Assembly: GCA_001414345.1 (NCBI GenBank)
Contig: LLCB01000375.1
Coordinates: 1 to 50,615 of the forward strand
Direction: 5' to 3'
DNA: 50,615 nucleotides
Source of the DNA: Hymenoscyphus infarciens
Lineage: Eukaryota; Ascomycota; Leotiomycetes; Helotiales; Helotiaceae
The translations under genes were made by a program, and so were the position numbers. Below are positions 1-9,504 of this stretch, in pieces. How positions within the stretch are numbered: the stretch's first letter is position 1; each line of letters begins with the position of its first letter. The notes under the pieces were generated by a model. It was not told the origin of the DNA. It worked only from the letters and a program-made list of their open reading frames with translations, and did no database searches.

Positions 1-31
1 TACTTTTTTAAGTATTCTACTACTTACTCTA

Positions 32-1151
32 CTTATATACTCTCTATTAGGGTTTTAAGCTAGTATTAACTTAGACTTAATACTAGTTTAATAAACAATT
101 TAAGGTAATTTAACCTAATTTATAAAATAATTTAAAGTAAGAAACTGATTTATAAAACGATTTAAGAGAATTTAAGCTGATTTATAAAATAATTTAAAGT
201 AAGAAACTAATTTATAAAACGATTTAAAATTAGAAACTAACTTATAATCTAGCTCTTAACTTAGTTTAAAAAATATATCTAAAATAAAGTATTTAAAAGA
301 AAAAATAAAAAGTCTAGAAAGAGTGTTTTTTTTTTTAAAGGCGATTTAAGAGACTTTTTATATATAAACCTTATATAATTTTTATATTCTAGTAGTTCTT
401 AAATTTAGAGCTACTAGTATATAAATTTAGTAAGTTACGTAACTAAAGTAGGTTATATAGTAGGGCGTGGCTTTCGTACCAGGGTCGCTTCTACTGAACA
501 CGGTATACTATATATAACTAGCTATATAACCGCCAAGACCTAGCGTATAAGCTATCTCCACCGTCGACTTCGACTTCGACTTCGACATCTTTGACTTCGA
601 CACTTCACTTCGACGACTTCGACATCTTCGACGACGACGATGATAACTAGCTATTAATATCGCTATCGTATTATATTTGTTACTCGGCATCGGGCTACTT
701 ATTAGCCTCGTAATCTACGTCGTCTTCGTCGTATTTGCTACCCCGGTTAATTCTACGTTGTTAAACAATAACTTCTTATTTTTTAACGATTTAGGCATAT
801 TTTATAGTCGGATTTTCAGCTAAGCGAACTAGAGCCCTCGAATTAGTTACCTAGTAAATTAGAAGTATTAGATTTATTATCTACGTTATTGCTATTGCTA
901 TTAGTATATACTATTTCTACCTTTACTTCTTAAACTAATATACGTGTCTTATAGTTTCTAACTAACTAACTAACCGACCGATCGAACTAATTATATCGAG
1001 GCATATATATAGGGATAACGTTATTTAGGTTAATAGAATATTTAGTAGATTATTTAGTAGAATAATTAGTAGAATCGGTGGAATTAGTGGAATTAGTAGA
1101 AGTAGGACTTAGACTTAGGTATTTAACAAACTAGGGCACGTTATATAAGAG
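32..1151 (-). mobile_element. Family A TIR element A1, truncated
   Basis: Reverse-oriented copy of family A. It starts after TA (30-31) with the mutated right-hand terminus, then shows the 40-bp-scale sub-terminal repeats (about 60-290) and the shared core in reverse (about 300-1150). It stops inside the core at a TA where A2 begins, so the left arm with the other terminus is missing. RIP is heavy. No transposase is visible. Recognised by alignment by eye to the other eight A copies. Confidence 0.85.
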
Positions 1152-1524
1152 TACTTTACTGCCAACTAGCGAGGGTTTTAAGACGGGGTTAAATCCGGTT
1201 CAACCCCGACTTAAGGTGATTTAGACCGATTCTAGAAGCGTGTTCGAGCTAGTTTATAAACTAGATTAAAGCAGTTTAAAATGATTTAAGAACTAGGTTA
1301 AACATGCTTTAAAACCGACTTAAGATAATTCATAGTAGTAAAACCCGACTCGTTTTAGCGAGTTGAACCGGGTTATGAACCAGGTTAGGTAAGTTAAGTC
1401 AGTGTCGGACCCGCCTTAAACTAGTTCAACTTAATTCTAGACCCGCCTTAAACTAGTAGTAACTTAGTATTAGAGTAGCCTTAAATTAGTACTAAAAACT
1501 ATTTATCACTAGCAAATACATATC

Positions 1525-2442
1525 AAAAAAGACTAAAATCACGTAATTAGGCGTATATTACGTAGCTACACTACTCTTATATAGCATGCCTGAATGCCCG
1601 AGTCCTGCTTCCACCAATTCCACCAATTCCACCGATTCCAACGATTATTCCACTGAATGTTCCACCGACCCAAATGACGTCATCCCTGTATATGTGCCTC
1701 GATTTGATTGGTTGGATCGGTCGGTCGGTCGGTCGGTCGGTCGGTCGGAAACTATAAGGCACGTACGTCAGTTCAGGAAGTAAGGGTGGAAACAGTACGT
1801 ACCGTAAAAGCGACAGCGACAGCGACAGCGACAGCATAGCGATGACGTAGATGACAAATCCGATGCTTCTGATTCGCTAGGTGACTAATTCGGGGCTTCT
1901 GATTCGCTCTGCTGAAAGTCCGACCGTGGAATATGCCTAAATCGTCGAAAAACAAGGGGTATGTTGTTGTTATTCGGCGACGTGGAAATGACCGGGGTAC
2001 CGAATGCGACGAATACGACCTAGATTACGATGCCGATAAGCGGCCCGATGCCAAGTAAGGAATGCGATACGATGGCGAAAGAGAGTTGTCGTCGTCGTCG
2101 TCGTCGAAGTAAAGTGTCGAAGTCGAAGATGTCGAAGTCGAAGTCGAAGTCAAAGTCGAAGTCGAAGGTGGGGGTGGCCCGTGCATACGCCAAGCCCACT
2201 ACGTAGCTAGTCGTACGTAGCACACCGTGTTTGGCAAGAGCGACCCTGGTACGAAAGCCACGCCCCACCATGTGACCCACTTTAGTCACGTGACTTACTA
2301 AATTTATACGCTAGTAGCCCTAAATTTAAGGACCACTAGAATATAAAAATTATATAAGGTTTATATGTAAAAAGCCGCTTAAATCGCCTTTGAAAAAAAA
2401 AACACTCTCTCTAGACTTTTTTTTTTTCTTCTAAGTACTTTA
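1525..2442 (+). other. Shared core of families A and B (A2 copy)
   Basis: Segment of about 0.92 kb found in all nine A copies and in B1 and B3. It starts near a CACGTGATCAGG motif and ends near CTCTCTCTAGAC followed by AAGTACTTT. It holds five simple-repeat arrays in fixed order: a 9-bp AATTCCACC repeat (1611-1640), tetranucleotide TCGG (1716-1748), hexamer CGACAG (1809-1836), trinucleotide GTC (2087-2107) and hexamer TCGAAG (2109-2168). Array lengths differ between copies. A CRE-like TGACGTCA lies at 1676-1683. Function unknown. Confidence 0.85.
1586..1783 (+). CDS. Small hypothetical frame in the core
   Basis: Open frame of 65 codons starting at an ATG kept in several core copies (MPECPSPAS...). 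It encodes an Asn-Ser-Thr repeat from the 9-bp array and an Arg-Ser-Val-Gly repeat from the TCGG array. Because the TCGG array is a tetranucleotide repeat, a change of one unit shifts the frame downstream. No domain is recognised. It may be a by-product of simple repeats rather than a gene. Confidence 0.15.
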   Translation: MPECPSPASTNSTNSTDSNDYSTECSTDPNDVIPVYVPRFDWLDRSVGRSVGRSETIRHVRQFRK

Positions 2443-2686
2443 TTTTAGATATATTTTTTAAACTAAGTTAAGAGCTAGATTAGAAGTTAGTTTCTAATTT
2501 TAAATCGTTTTATAAATCAGCTTAAATTACCTTAAATCGTTTTATAAATCGGTTTCTTACTTTAAATCGTTTTATAAAACGTATTAGAGCTACTTCAAGA
2601 AATAACTCATATCTTGAACCTGTATTAAACCGGTATTAAGTCTAAGTTGATACTAGCTTAAAACCCTAGTAGAGGGCATGTAAGTA

Positions 2687-3243
2687 CTTATATATAATAT
2701 ATCTAGACTTATATCAAATATATTCTTATATAGTATAGATTTTATAACACTATTATATACCTAATTCTTTATATATATAATAGAACGAGCTATATAAGGC
2801 TAGAGATAAAGTAGTATAGATTTTTCTAAACATATAGTAATTATATATTCAATTAAATATCAATTAAGTCTTTCTATAATACCGTTCTACTTAAGACTAT
2901 ATAGACTAGTATAGTCATATATAATACCTTAGTCTTTAATATAGGTATTCCACTTATTAGACTTAAATTTCTTAGCGTTATCTAAGTATAGACCTTTAAT
3001 ACTTTTATTATATTAATTTTTTAATAAGTTATTCGTTTTAACTAACTTATCAAAGGCTTCTAATTTATACTTTATAGTATATATAAATACAGCTCTAGTT
3101 TTACGACACGTATATATAAGAGCGTATGTTCGCCTAAAAGTCCTTTAATTCTAAGTGGTCCTAGAATGTCTATATTGAAATATTCTAAAGACTTAAAGTT
3201 ATAATTGCTTAGAAGGATATAACTTATATTCTCAGTTATCTTT
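2687..3243 (-). pseudogene. Copia-2 integrase fragment (second copy)
   Basis: Matches 11755-12310 of the larger Copia-2 copy in the same orientation over its whole length, with scattered C/T and G/A differences. On the minus strand this is the Copia integrase region. It is cut on the left by A2 at a TA and on the right by the Copia-1 5' LTR. Too short and too stop-ridden to be functional. It serves as the host sequence of two insertions. Confidence 0.8.
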
Positions 3244-3467
3244 TATAATATATATAATAATATAAGATCAGCAAGTCAAGGATTTAAAGTATTTAAGTCT
3301 AAGATAATAAAATTATTATAAATAATTTATAACCTGCGCTATAGGCTACCTAGGATTACGTGCTTAATCTTATATAGGCCTATTTAGTAAGCCTAATAAG
3401 TGTGTTATGTGACCGCGCGTCTATAACGTGTCAGGGGCGCTCTAGAGCAACGCGTCGATATATGGAC

Positions 3468-3493
3468 CTAAAACAAAGGATCCTTTGTTTTAG
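3468..3493. repeat. Perfect 26-bp palindrome in Copia-1 LTR
   Basis: Perfect inverted repeat without a loop, centred on GGATCC, with arms containing CAAAG/CTTTG. The same palindrome is intact in the 3' LTR at 17693-17718, although neighbouring bases differ between the LTRs. Possible protein-binding site or hairpin in U3; function unknown. Confidence 0.9.
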
Positions 3494-3618
3494 CTCTTTG
3501 TCCTAAAAGTATAAAGAAATCGCTAGATCGGTATAAGTCTACTACCTTAGTGGATATTGTGTGCTACGGACCTAATTCTACACCTGGTTCCGCGCGTCAA
3601 GACTGCCAAGCCTTGGTC

Positions 3619-3625
3619 TATATAA
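3619..3625 (+). promoter_or_regulatory. LTR TATA box
   Basis: TATATAA inside the Copia-1 LTR, about 130 bp before the LTR end and followed by an AGGAGGCC segment. It is identical in the 3' LTR at 17845-17851. Position fits the Pol II promoter of an LTR retrotransposon (inference). Confidence 0.5.
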
Positions 3626-3763
3626 GGAGGCCTTTGGTATACCGAAAAGATGAAAATAAGGTGTATACACATACACATATACCTATATATTTATATATAT
3701 ATATAATTCATATATATTCACTCCCTAACTGCTTTATTACGTGACTATTCTTATATAGTAGTA

Positions 3764-5005
3764 ATGCCTTCCTACGATAAATATATAAGTATTTAGAAGC
3801 TTAAAGGCTTTGTAAATTATAAAGTCTAGGCTATACGTACTAAGGCTTTCCTTACTAAAGAAGGATAAATCGAATCGATTATGTCTTATATTGAAGGTAA
3901 CCTTAAACAAGAACGTAAAGTATTAAGTAATATAATATTACTTATAGAAGACGGCCCGCTTCTACAAATTCAAGATAAGAATAATACTAAAGCGGCTTAG
4001 GACACACTTAAGAACCTCTATAGTCCTAAAGGGTTCTCTTCTAAATTTATACTATATAGAGAGTTCTTTAATACCTCCTTAGAGAGGTTCTCTTCTATAG
4101 AAGAATACTTAGTACCTTAATAAGGAGCTAAAGGTATAGAACTACCTAGATAGGTAGTCATAGCCTAGGTACTTAATAATCTAAGTAAGGATTATGAGAA
4201 TATTATATCTAATATAACTTAATCCTTATAAAACAATATTAATGCCTATATTATAGAGAACTTATTCTCTAATCTTATAAACGAGTTTAAAAGATAAGAG
4301 TCTAAAAAAGAAGAAGCTTTTATAAGCTCTACTTCTTATCAGAACTATAAAGGAAAGAAGCCTTATAAGATTATAAAAGGGAAATACTATACCTATTATA
4401 AGTAGGCTACCTACTTTATAAATAAGTGTTACTACCTTAATCTAAAAAGCATCTAAAGGCTTCGTATTTAAAAAGGGTATACTTAGAGCTAGCTTTAACA
4501 AAGAAAGAGAAGAAAAGAGCTTATCTTAAGATAAAAGAAATATAAACGTTAATATTATATTTACTAACCTTAATTATAATAACACTTAAGTTAATAATAA
4601 TAAAAAAGATAATATTAGCCTAGATAATCTAGACTTCAAGGTAAATAATACTTAAAACAAAAACTCTATAAACTCTAATACTAATACTAGTATAAATACC
4701 TTTAACTCCTTATTAAATACTAGATAAGCTGAACAAGTTCTTACTACTACTTCTAACTCTATAGATAATAAATCTAATTTTATACTAGACACTACTACTA
4801 TAAAACATATAATATATAATAAGCTCTATTTTATAGATTATAAGCCTAGTAATAAACTAGTTAAATAGAGTAAAGCAAAAACAATTAGTATTAAAGGAGT
4901 TAGTTCTATTTATATTAGGTTTAAAGATAATAATATTATTAAGTCTTTTATACTTAAAAACTATTTATATATACCTAAGCTAGGCTATAACCTAATAAGT
5001 TAAAG
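3764..5005 (+). pseudogene. Copia-1 copy A gag to protease, RIP-eroded
   Basis: Starts at ATG 3764, eight bases after the LTR. The first residues read as a Copia gag with stops at expected Gln/Trp positions. A CCHC-type knuckle lies at 4382-4436 with several Cys changed to Tyr (KYYTYYK...NKCYYLN). The aspartic-protease motif is LDTTT at 4785-4799, where LDTGA/S would be usual. The frame ends at a TA where A3 begins. The same gag-protease segment occurs again at 7037-8100, so this is half of a second Copia-1 copy, not the upstream part of a single element. Bases 3756-3762 (TAGTAGT) could be a mutated initiator-Met primer site, but this is weak. Confidence 0.8.
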
Positions 5006-5007
5006 TA

Positions 5008-5671
5008 CTTTACTGCCAACTAGCGAGGGTTTTAAGACGGGGTTGAATCCAGTTCAACCCCGACTCAAGGTGATTTAGACCGATTCTAGAAGCGTGTTCG
5101 AGCTAGTTTATAAACTAGATTAAAGCAGTTTAAAATGATTCAAGAACTAGGTTGAACATGCTTTGAAACCGACTTAAGATGATTCATAGTAGTAAAACCC
5201 GACTCGTTTTAGCGAGTCGAACCAGGTTATGAACCGGGTTAGTGAGTTAAGTCAGTATCGGATACTAGTTCAACTTAATTCTAGACCCGCCTTAAACTAG
5301 TAGTAACTTAGTATTAGAGTAGCGTTATATTAGTACTAAAAACTATTTAAAATCACTAGAGAATATATATAAAAAAAGACTGAAATCACGTGATCAGGCG
5401 TATATTACGTAGCTACACTACTCTTATACAACATGCCTAAATGCCCGAGTCCTGCTTCCACCAATTCCACCAATTCCACCAATTCCACCGATTCCACCGA
5501 TTATTCCACTGAATGTTCCACCGACCCAAATAACGTCATCCCTATATGTATACCTCGATTTGATTGGTTGGATCGGTCGGTCGGTCGGTCGGTCGGTCGG
5601 AAACTATAAGGCACGTACGTCAGTTCAGGAAGTAAGGGTGGAAACAGTACGTACTATAAAAGCGACACCGA

Positions 5672-5722
<51 letters not shown>

Positions 5723-7034
5723 CGATGACGTAGATGACAAATCCGATGCTTCTGATTCGCTAGGTGACCAATTCGGGGCTTCTGATTCGGTGCCTAAATC
5801 GTCGAAAAAGAAGGGTTATTGTTCGACGACCTGGATTACGATGCCGATAAGCGGCCCGATGCCGAGTAAGGAATGCGATGCGATGGCGATATTAATAGAT
5901 GGTTATCGTCGTCGTCATCGTCGTCGTCGTGGAAGTGAAGTGTCGAAGTCGAAGATGTCGAAGTCGAAGTCGAAGTCGAAGTCGAAGGTGGGGGTGGCCC
6001 GTGCGCTAGGTCTTGGCGGTTACGTAGCTAGTTATACATAGCACACCGTGTTCGGCAAGAGCGACCCTGGCACAAAAGCCACGCCCTACTATATAACCCA
6101 CTTTAGTTACGTGACTTTTATTTTTTATATACTTATAGCTCTAATTCTAAGGATTATTAATATATAATTACTAATTAAAGTTAATATATAAAAAGCCGCT
6201 TAAATCGCTTTTAAAAAAAAAAACACTCTCTCTAGACTTTTTTTTTTCTTCTAAATACTTTATTTTTAATATATTTTTTAAACTAAGTTAAGAGCTAGAT
6301 TAGAAGTTAGTTTCTAATTTTAAATCATTTTATAAATCAGCTTAAATTACCTTAAATCGTTTTATAAATCGGTTTCTTACTTTAAATCGTTTTATAAATC
6401 GGCTTAAATTCCCTTAAATCGTTTTATAATTCTCTTAAATCGTTTTATAAATCGGTTTCTTACTTTAAATCGTTTTATAAATCGGCTTAAATTCTCTTAA
6501 ATCGTTTTATAATTCCCTTAAATCGTTTTATGAATTGGTTTCTTACTTTGAATCGTTTTATAAATCGGCTTAAATTCTCTTAAATCGTTTTATAATTCCC
6601 TTAAATCGTTTTATAAATCGGTTTCTTACTTTAAATCGTTTTATAAATCGGCTTAAATTCCCTTAAATCGTTTTATAATTCCCTTAAATCGTTTTATGAA
6701 TCGGTTTCTTACTTTGAATTGTTTTATAAATCGGCTTAAATTCCCTTAAATCGTTTTATAATTCCCTTAAATCGTTTTATAAATCGGTTTCTTATCTTAA
6801 ATCGTTTTATAAATCCGCTTAAATTCCCTTAAATCGTTTTATAATTCCCTTAAATCGTCTTATAAATCGGTTTCTTACTTTAAATCGTTTTATAAATCGG
6901 CTTAAATTACTTTAAATCGTTTTATAAAACGTATTAGAGCTACTTTAAGAAATAACTCATATCTTAAACCGGTATTAAACCGGTATTAAGTCTAAGTTAA
7001 TACTAGCTCAAAACCCTAGTAGAGGGTATATAAG
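5008..7034 (+). mobile_element. Family A TIR element A3, longest copy
   Basis: 2027 bp between TA dinucleotides (5006-5007, 7035-7036), with both family A termini. The left 70 bp is little mutated. The core spans about 5360-6250, with an expanded CGACAG array at 5664-5725. The extra length comes from a sub-terminal minisatellite (6368-6925). The left flank ends in Copia-1 copy A after the protease; the right flank starts in gag of Copia-1 copy B, so the flanks cannot be one target site. Confidence 0.88.
6368..6925 (+). repeat. 83-84 bp minisatellite in A3 right arm
   Basis: Seven successive units begin near 6368, 6451, 6535, 6618, 6702, 6785 and 6868, each starting with AATCGGTTTCTTACTTT and carrying internal copies of TTAAATCGTTTTATAA. 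Other A copies hold only one to four units, so this arm expanded in A3 or contracted elsewhere. Confidence 0.85.
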
Positions 7035-7036
7035 TA

Positions 7037-8955
7037 AATTTAAGATAAGAATAATGCTAAAGCGGCTTAGGACGTACTTAAGAACCTCTATAGTTCTAAA
7101 GGGTTCTCTTCTGAATTTATACTATATAGAGAGTTCTTTAATACCTCCTTAGAGAGGTTCTCTTCTATGGAAGAATACCTTAATAAGGTTAAATATCTTA
7201 GCGATTAATTAAGAGCTAAAGGTATAGAACTACCTAGATAGGTAGTTATAGCCTAGGTACTTAATAATCTAAGTGAGGATTATGAGAATATTATATCTAA
7301 TATAACTTAATCCTTATAAAACGATATTAATGTCTATATTATAGAGAACTTATTCTCTAATCTTATAGACGAGTCTAAAAGATAAGAGTCTAAAGAAGAA
7401 GAAGCTTTTATAAGCTCTACTTCTTATAAGAACTATAAAGGAAAGAAGCCTTATAAGATTATAAAAGAGAAATACTATATCTATTATAAGCAGGCTACAT
7501 ACTTTATAAATAAGTGTTACTACCTTAATCTATAAAAAGTATCTAAAGGCTTCGTGTTTAAAAAGGGTATACTTAGGGCTAGCTCTAACGAAGAAAGAGA
7601 AGAAAAGAGCTTATCTTAAGATAAAAGAGATATAAACGTTGATATTATATTTACTAACCTCGATTATAATAACGCTTAAGTTATTAATAATAGAGAGGAT
7701 AATATTAGTCTAGATAATCTAGACTTCGAGGTAAATAATACTAAAAACAAAAACTCTATAAACTCGAATACTAATACTAGTATAGATACCTTTAACTCCT
7801 TGTTAAATACTAGATAAGCTGAATAGGTTCTTACTACTACTACCTCTAACTCTATAGATAATAAATCTAATTTTATACTAGACACTGCTGCTATAAAACA
7901 TATAATATGTAATAAGCTCTATTTTGTAAATTATAAGCCTAGTAATAAACTAGTTAAGTGGGGCGAAGTAAAAACAATTAGTATTAAGAGAGTTAGTTCT
8001 GTTTATATTAGGTTTAAAGATAATAATATTATTAAGTCTTTTATACTTAAAAACTGTTTATATATGCCTGAGCTAGGCTATAATCTAATAAGTTAAAGTG
8101 AATTAGTAAATTCCTATACTATATTTACCTCTAATAACTGCTATATTAAAGATAATAAAACAAATAAGCTTATAACTAAAGGTAATAAGATAGATAACTT
8201 ATATTATTTAGATATTATTCCTCTTAGATATAAAAACACTATATTAAGTAATACTATACTTAATATAATAAAGTATAAAAATATAGATAAACTATGCTTA
8301 TATAATAGACTAAGACATATTAGTCTATAAGTATTAAATAAGATTATTAATACTATAAAAGGTTATAATAATATTATATCTAATAAAGATATAGATAATA
8401 GTATTATTAATTATAAAAACTGTCTTAAAGGTAAATTTACTAATAAGATAAATAGACTAATAAGCGGCAGAGTCTTTAGTCTATTAGAAAAAGTTAGTAG
8501 CGATCTATATAGTTCTATAAAATCTAATACTTATAATAACTATAAATACTTTATAACCTTTCTAGATAAGTACTCTAGGTTCTTAGAAGTTAAATTACTT
8601 AGAAGTAAAAGTAAGGCCTTTATAGCTTTTAAAGAATTTAAGAATAAGGAAGAAAATAATATAAATAATAAGTATATAAGAATATTTAGTACAGATAACA
8701 GTACTAAATTCGTTAATAATAAATTTAATACCTATTTAAAGGAATATAGAATAATATATTACTAAGTAATTATCACCTATTTATACTTTTAAACTTAATA
8801 GTTTAGTAGAGAGAATAAATCGTACTATACTTAATAAAGCTAGATGCCTTTTATATTAGGCTAACTTACTCTTTATATTTTAGGAAGAAGCTGTATTAAT
8901 AGCTACTTATCTATATAATAGAACACCTTACTTTAAATTAGACTATAAAACTCCT
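7037..8955 (+). pseudogene. Copia-1 copy B gag, protease, integrase (5' part)
   Basis: Begins inside gag, directly after A3, and runs through the protease motif (LDTAA at 7877-7891, then a conserved Lys-His) into a clear Copia integrase. Visible marks are the HIS of GAG-pre-integrase (about 8317), the Cys of the zinc region (about 8414), the first Asp in SSDLYSS (about 8502-8522), the second Asp in STDNSTKF (8686-8709) and the Glu in LVERINRT (about 8800-8823). Few stops occur here. It is interrupted at 8955 by Copia-2 and resumes at 15275. Confidence 0.88.
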
Positions 8956-9442
8956 TCTTAGAATGGTCACAGTTCACAAAGTAACAATAGATTACGTAAG
9001 AAGTGAAAAGGTGAAAAAGAATTGATTAACTTAAATGAAAAACTAAGAAGCTATCTACTCTATATATATATATAGGCTATAGCCAGCCTTCTAGTCTAAT
9101 ACTAGTATAGTTCTAAGTCTGAAACTACGGATATAACTAATCCGTCGGATAGTATTGTTCTATATACTCGGATAGTGTTTAGTCTGTCGGATAGTATTTA
9201 GTCCGTCGGATAGTGTTAATCTGTACACTTGGATAGTATTTAGTCCGTCGGATAGTATTTAGTCTGTCAGATAGTATTTAGTTTATTAGATAGTATTTAG
9301 TCTGTCGGATAGTATTCAGTCCGTTGGATACTAGTGATCTGTATTAGGTACTGTTTGTCTAGGCTACGCATCGTCGATCTAGAGATATTATACTATACTA
9401 GTATAATTAAGTACTAGTATAAGTACTTATTATATACTAACA
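8956..9442 (-). repeat. Copia-2 3' LTR
   Basis: 487 bp. Holds ten units of a 19-bp (some 23-bp) tandem repeat at about 9140-9340 built on GTCCGTCGGATAGTATTCA. The outer part (from 8956) keeps CpA; the repeat array and inner end are mutated compared with the 5' LTR. Next to it, at 9443-9451, the element strand reads AAGAGGGCG, a short polypurine tract. Confidence 0.92.
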
Positions 9443-9504
9443 CGCCCTCTTAATAAGTACTTCTATTTAAGTTATTTTAATGTGTTAGTTAAGAGTATTG
9501 ATCT

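Larger units (their letters stand above)
1154..2684 (+). mobile_element. Family A TIR element A2, full length
   Basis: Full copy of 1531 bp with both termini: left CTTTACTGCCAACTAGCGAG and, read inward from the right, CTTACATGCCCTCTACTAGG. TA lies outside each end (1152-1153, 2685-2686). The ends form an imperfect terminal inverted repeat of about 25 bp. TA flanks and TIRs suggest Tc1/mariner/pogo-type mobilisation (inference). One of the less mutated copies. The left flank is A1 core; the right flank is Copia-2 internal sequence, so the two sides do not belong to one insertion site. Confidence 0.88.
3244..3755 (+). repeat. Copia-1 5' LTR
   Basis: 512 bp, aligning end to end with 17469-17977. 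The start is mutated from TGTAATA to TATAATA and the end from TTACA to TTATA. It contains a TATA box (3619-3625) and a perfect 26-bp palindrome (3468-3493). The outer (left) part keeps CpA, while the inner (right) part is mutated relative to the 3' LTR. The left flank is Copia-2 sequence. Confidence 0.9.

Noticed and set aside
1577..1837. 86-codon minus-strand frame in the A2 core, with Ser-Leu and Pro-Thr-Asp-Arg repeats
   Set aside because: Product of reading simple-repeat arrays; length follows array size and no conserved non-repeat segment supports it.
2150..2290. Possible Pol III promoter or tRNA-like segment in the core, suggesting a SINE
   Set aside because: No convincing A and B boxes and no tRNA fold; termini and TA flanks fit a TIR element instead.
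3550..3744. 64-codon open frame in the Copia-1 5' LTR
   Set aside because: Lies in LTR U3/R sequence, is not open in the 3' LTR copy and has no protein-like features.
7676..7885. 69-codon minus-strand open frame
   Set aside because: Antisense to the Copia-1 gag-protease region, which is identified by motifs on the other strand.
8995..9440. Tandem 19-bp units resembling a CRISPR array
   Set aside because: Units are contiguous without spacers, lie inside an LTR and occur in all three LTR copies of a fungal retrotransposon.
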